From an uncultured SAR116 cluster alpha proteobacterium (GTDB lineage Bacteria; Pseudomonadota; Alphaproteobacteria; Puniceispirillales; Puniceispirillaceae): DNA of 64,000 bases. The position numbers and the translations under genes are program-made. The DNA lies in assembly GCA_902520885.1 (NCBI GenBank), contig CABYPW010000013.1, positions 1 to 64,000 on the forward strand. The letters run 5' to 3'. The notes beneath the pieces are model-generated. The model saw only the letters and a program-made list of their open reading frames with translations. It had not been told where the DNA came from and did not search any database. Below are positions 63,503 through 64,000 of the stretch, in pieces (the stretch's first letter is position 1; every line of letters starts with the position of its first letter).

Positions 63503-64000
63503 GTGAAACGATTTTTTAAGAATGTTGAGATATTAGCATCTGATTTATTCTATCAAATAAAACTTGATGACAGAATTCTGAAGACCCCTTCAAAAAAAAC
63601 ATTAAATATTCCCACTAAAGTTCTTGCTCATAAAATTGCTGAAGAGTGGTCTTCTGTTGAAAATGAAATTATACCTGAACAAATGCCTTTTTATTCACTT
63701 ACTGTAACAGTATTAGACAGGGTAGAATCTCAGAAACCTGAACTGATTGCTAAAATGCAACATTATGTTATGAATGATTTATTATGTTATCGAGAATCAG
63801 AAGACACCAAATTACAGGGATACCAAAATAAAAACTGGAATCAGTGGTTATTATGGTCAAAAAAAGAGTATAATTTTGACCTTAAAACTACAAATGGTGT
63901 AATGCCAATTAACCAGGATGAGAATAACAAAAATCTATTATTAAAAATAATTTTGCCAATGGATATTTGGCGTTTTAGTGTCTTTGTAAAGGCTACAACG
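63503..64000 (+). CDS. ATP12-family F1-ATPase assembly chaperone, N-terminal part
   Basis: A GTG start at 63503 opens a 166-codon frame that runs off the right edge. KRFFKNVEILASDLFYQIKL, then DDRILKTPSKKTLNIPTKVL and AEEWSSVENEI match the ATP12 pattern VxLDGRPxKTPxxxxLxxP...AxEW. ATP12 helps assemble the F1 alpha subunit in mitochondria and alphaproteobacteria. Its presence supports the taxonomic call. Confidence 0.87.
   Translation, partial: MKRFFKNVEILASDLFYQIKLDDRILKTPSKKTLNIPTKVLAHKIAEEWSSVENEIIPEQMPFYSLTVTVLDRVESQKPELIAKMQHYVMNDLLCYRESEDTKLQGYQNKNWNQWLLWSKKEYNFDLKTTNGVMPINQDENNKNLLLKIILPMDIWRFSVFVKATT

Noticed and set aside
1-64000. CRISPR array, insertion sequence ends, restriction or toxin-antitoxin operon, prophage structural genes
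   Set aside because: No spaced short-repeat array, transposase, methylase or capsid or tail gene is visible. The repeats found belong to the tRNA-Thr island or to operators.

Overview
The window is AT-rich chromosomal DNA from a bacterium, most likely a low-GC marine-type alphaproteobacterium. The evidence is a meso-DAP-type MurE, an adenylate kinase without a LID domain, an ATP12-type F1-ATPase assembly factor next to an RluC-like pseudouridine synthase and a HAD phosphatase, and an uninterrupted S10-spc-alpha ribosomal cluster ending in rpoA-rplQ. The genus cannot be fixed from the sequence alone.

Region 1 (1-14.6 kb, minus strand) is a canonical division and cell wall cluster in the order mraZ-rsmH-ftsL-ftsI-murE-murF-mraY-murD-ftsW-murG-murC-murB-ddlB-ftsQ. 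Nearly every junction overlaps (ATGA, TAATG), so it is probably one translationally coupled operon. Five TGGKA boxes with an exact 10-bp period lie upstream of mraZ and look like an MraZ operator. The RNase P RNA gene follows at 14.8-15.2 kb.

Region 2 (15.3-32.7 kb) is mixed housekeeping and accessory sequence: an Uup-type ABC-F ATPase, DjlA, a TusA-like protein, PlsC, a DUF2237 protein, a cytochrome c', four EamA transporters, a Gfo/Idh/MocA oxidoreductase, a DUF2652-SRPBCC protein, a quinone oxidoreductase, a cupin, a YdcF-like protein, a copC-copD pair and an adenosine-kinase-like PfkB protein. A structured hairpin of unknown identity lies at 32.87-32.94 kb.

Region 3 (33-43.1 kb) is a copper-handling segment with clear signs of integration. 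A CueR-type regulator with C112, C120 and S77 faces a DUF4396 membrane protein and a membrane-anchored cytochrome c across a perfect palindrome. Further on, a textbook CueR-type promoter (TTGACC, 19-bp spacer, TATATA) precedes an operon for a CopC-CusF fusion, a small exported protein, a TolC-family lipoprotein, a multicopper oxidase and CopD. This operon lies between an intact tRNA-Thr gene (43.0 kb) and a 47-bp copy of that gene's 3' half (35.6 kb). A broken tyrosine-recombinase gene lies just inside the left copy. Three diverged copies of the same flanking sequence suggest that related elements integrated more than once.

Region 4 (43.2-59.5 kb) carries rlmB, tRNA-Tyr, tuf and the ribosomal protein operons rpsJ to rplQ with secY, adk and rpoA. 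The L3 protein has an unusual acidic tail. Region 5 (59.5-64 kb) carries rarA, an unrecognised conserved-looking gene, an rluC-like gene, a HAD phosphatase and the start of an ATP12 gene cut by the window edge.
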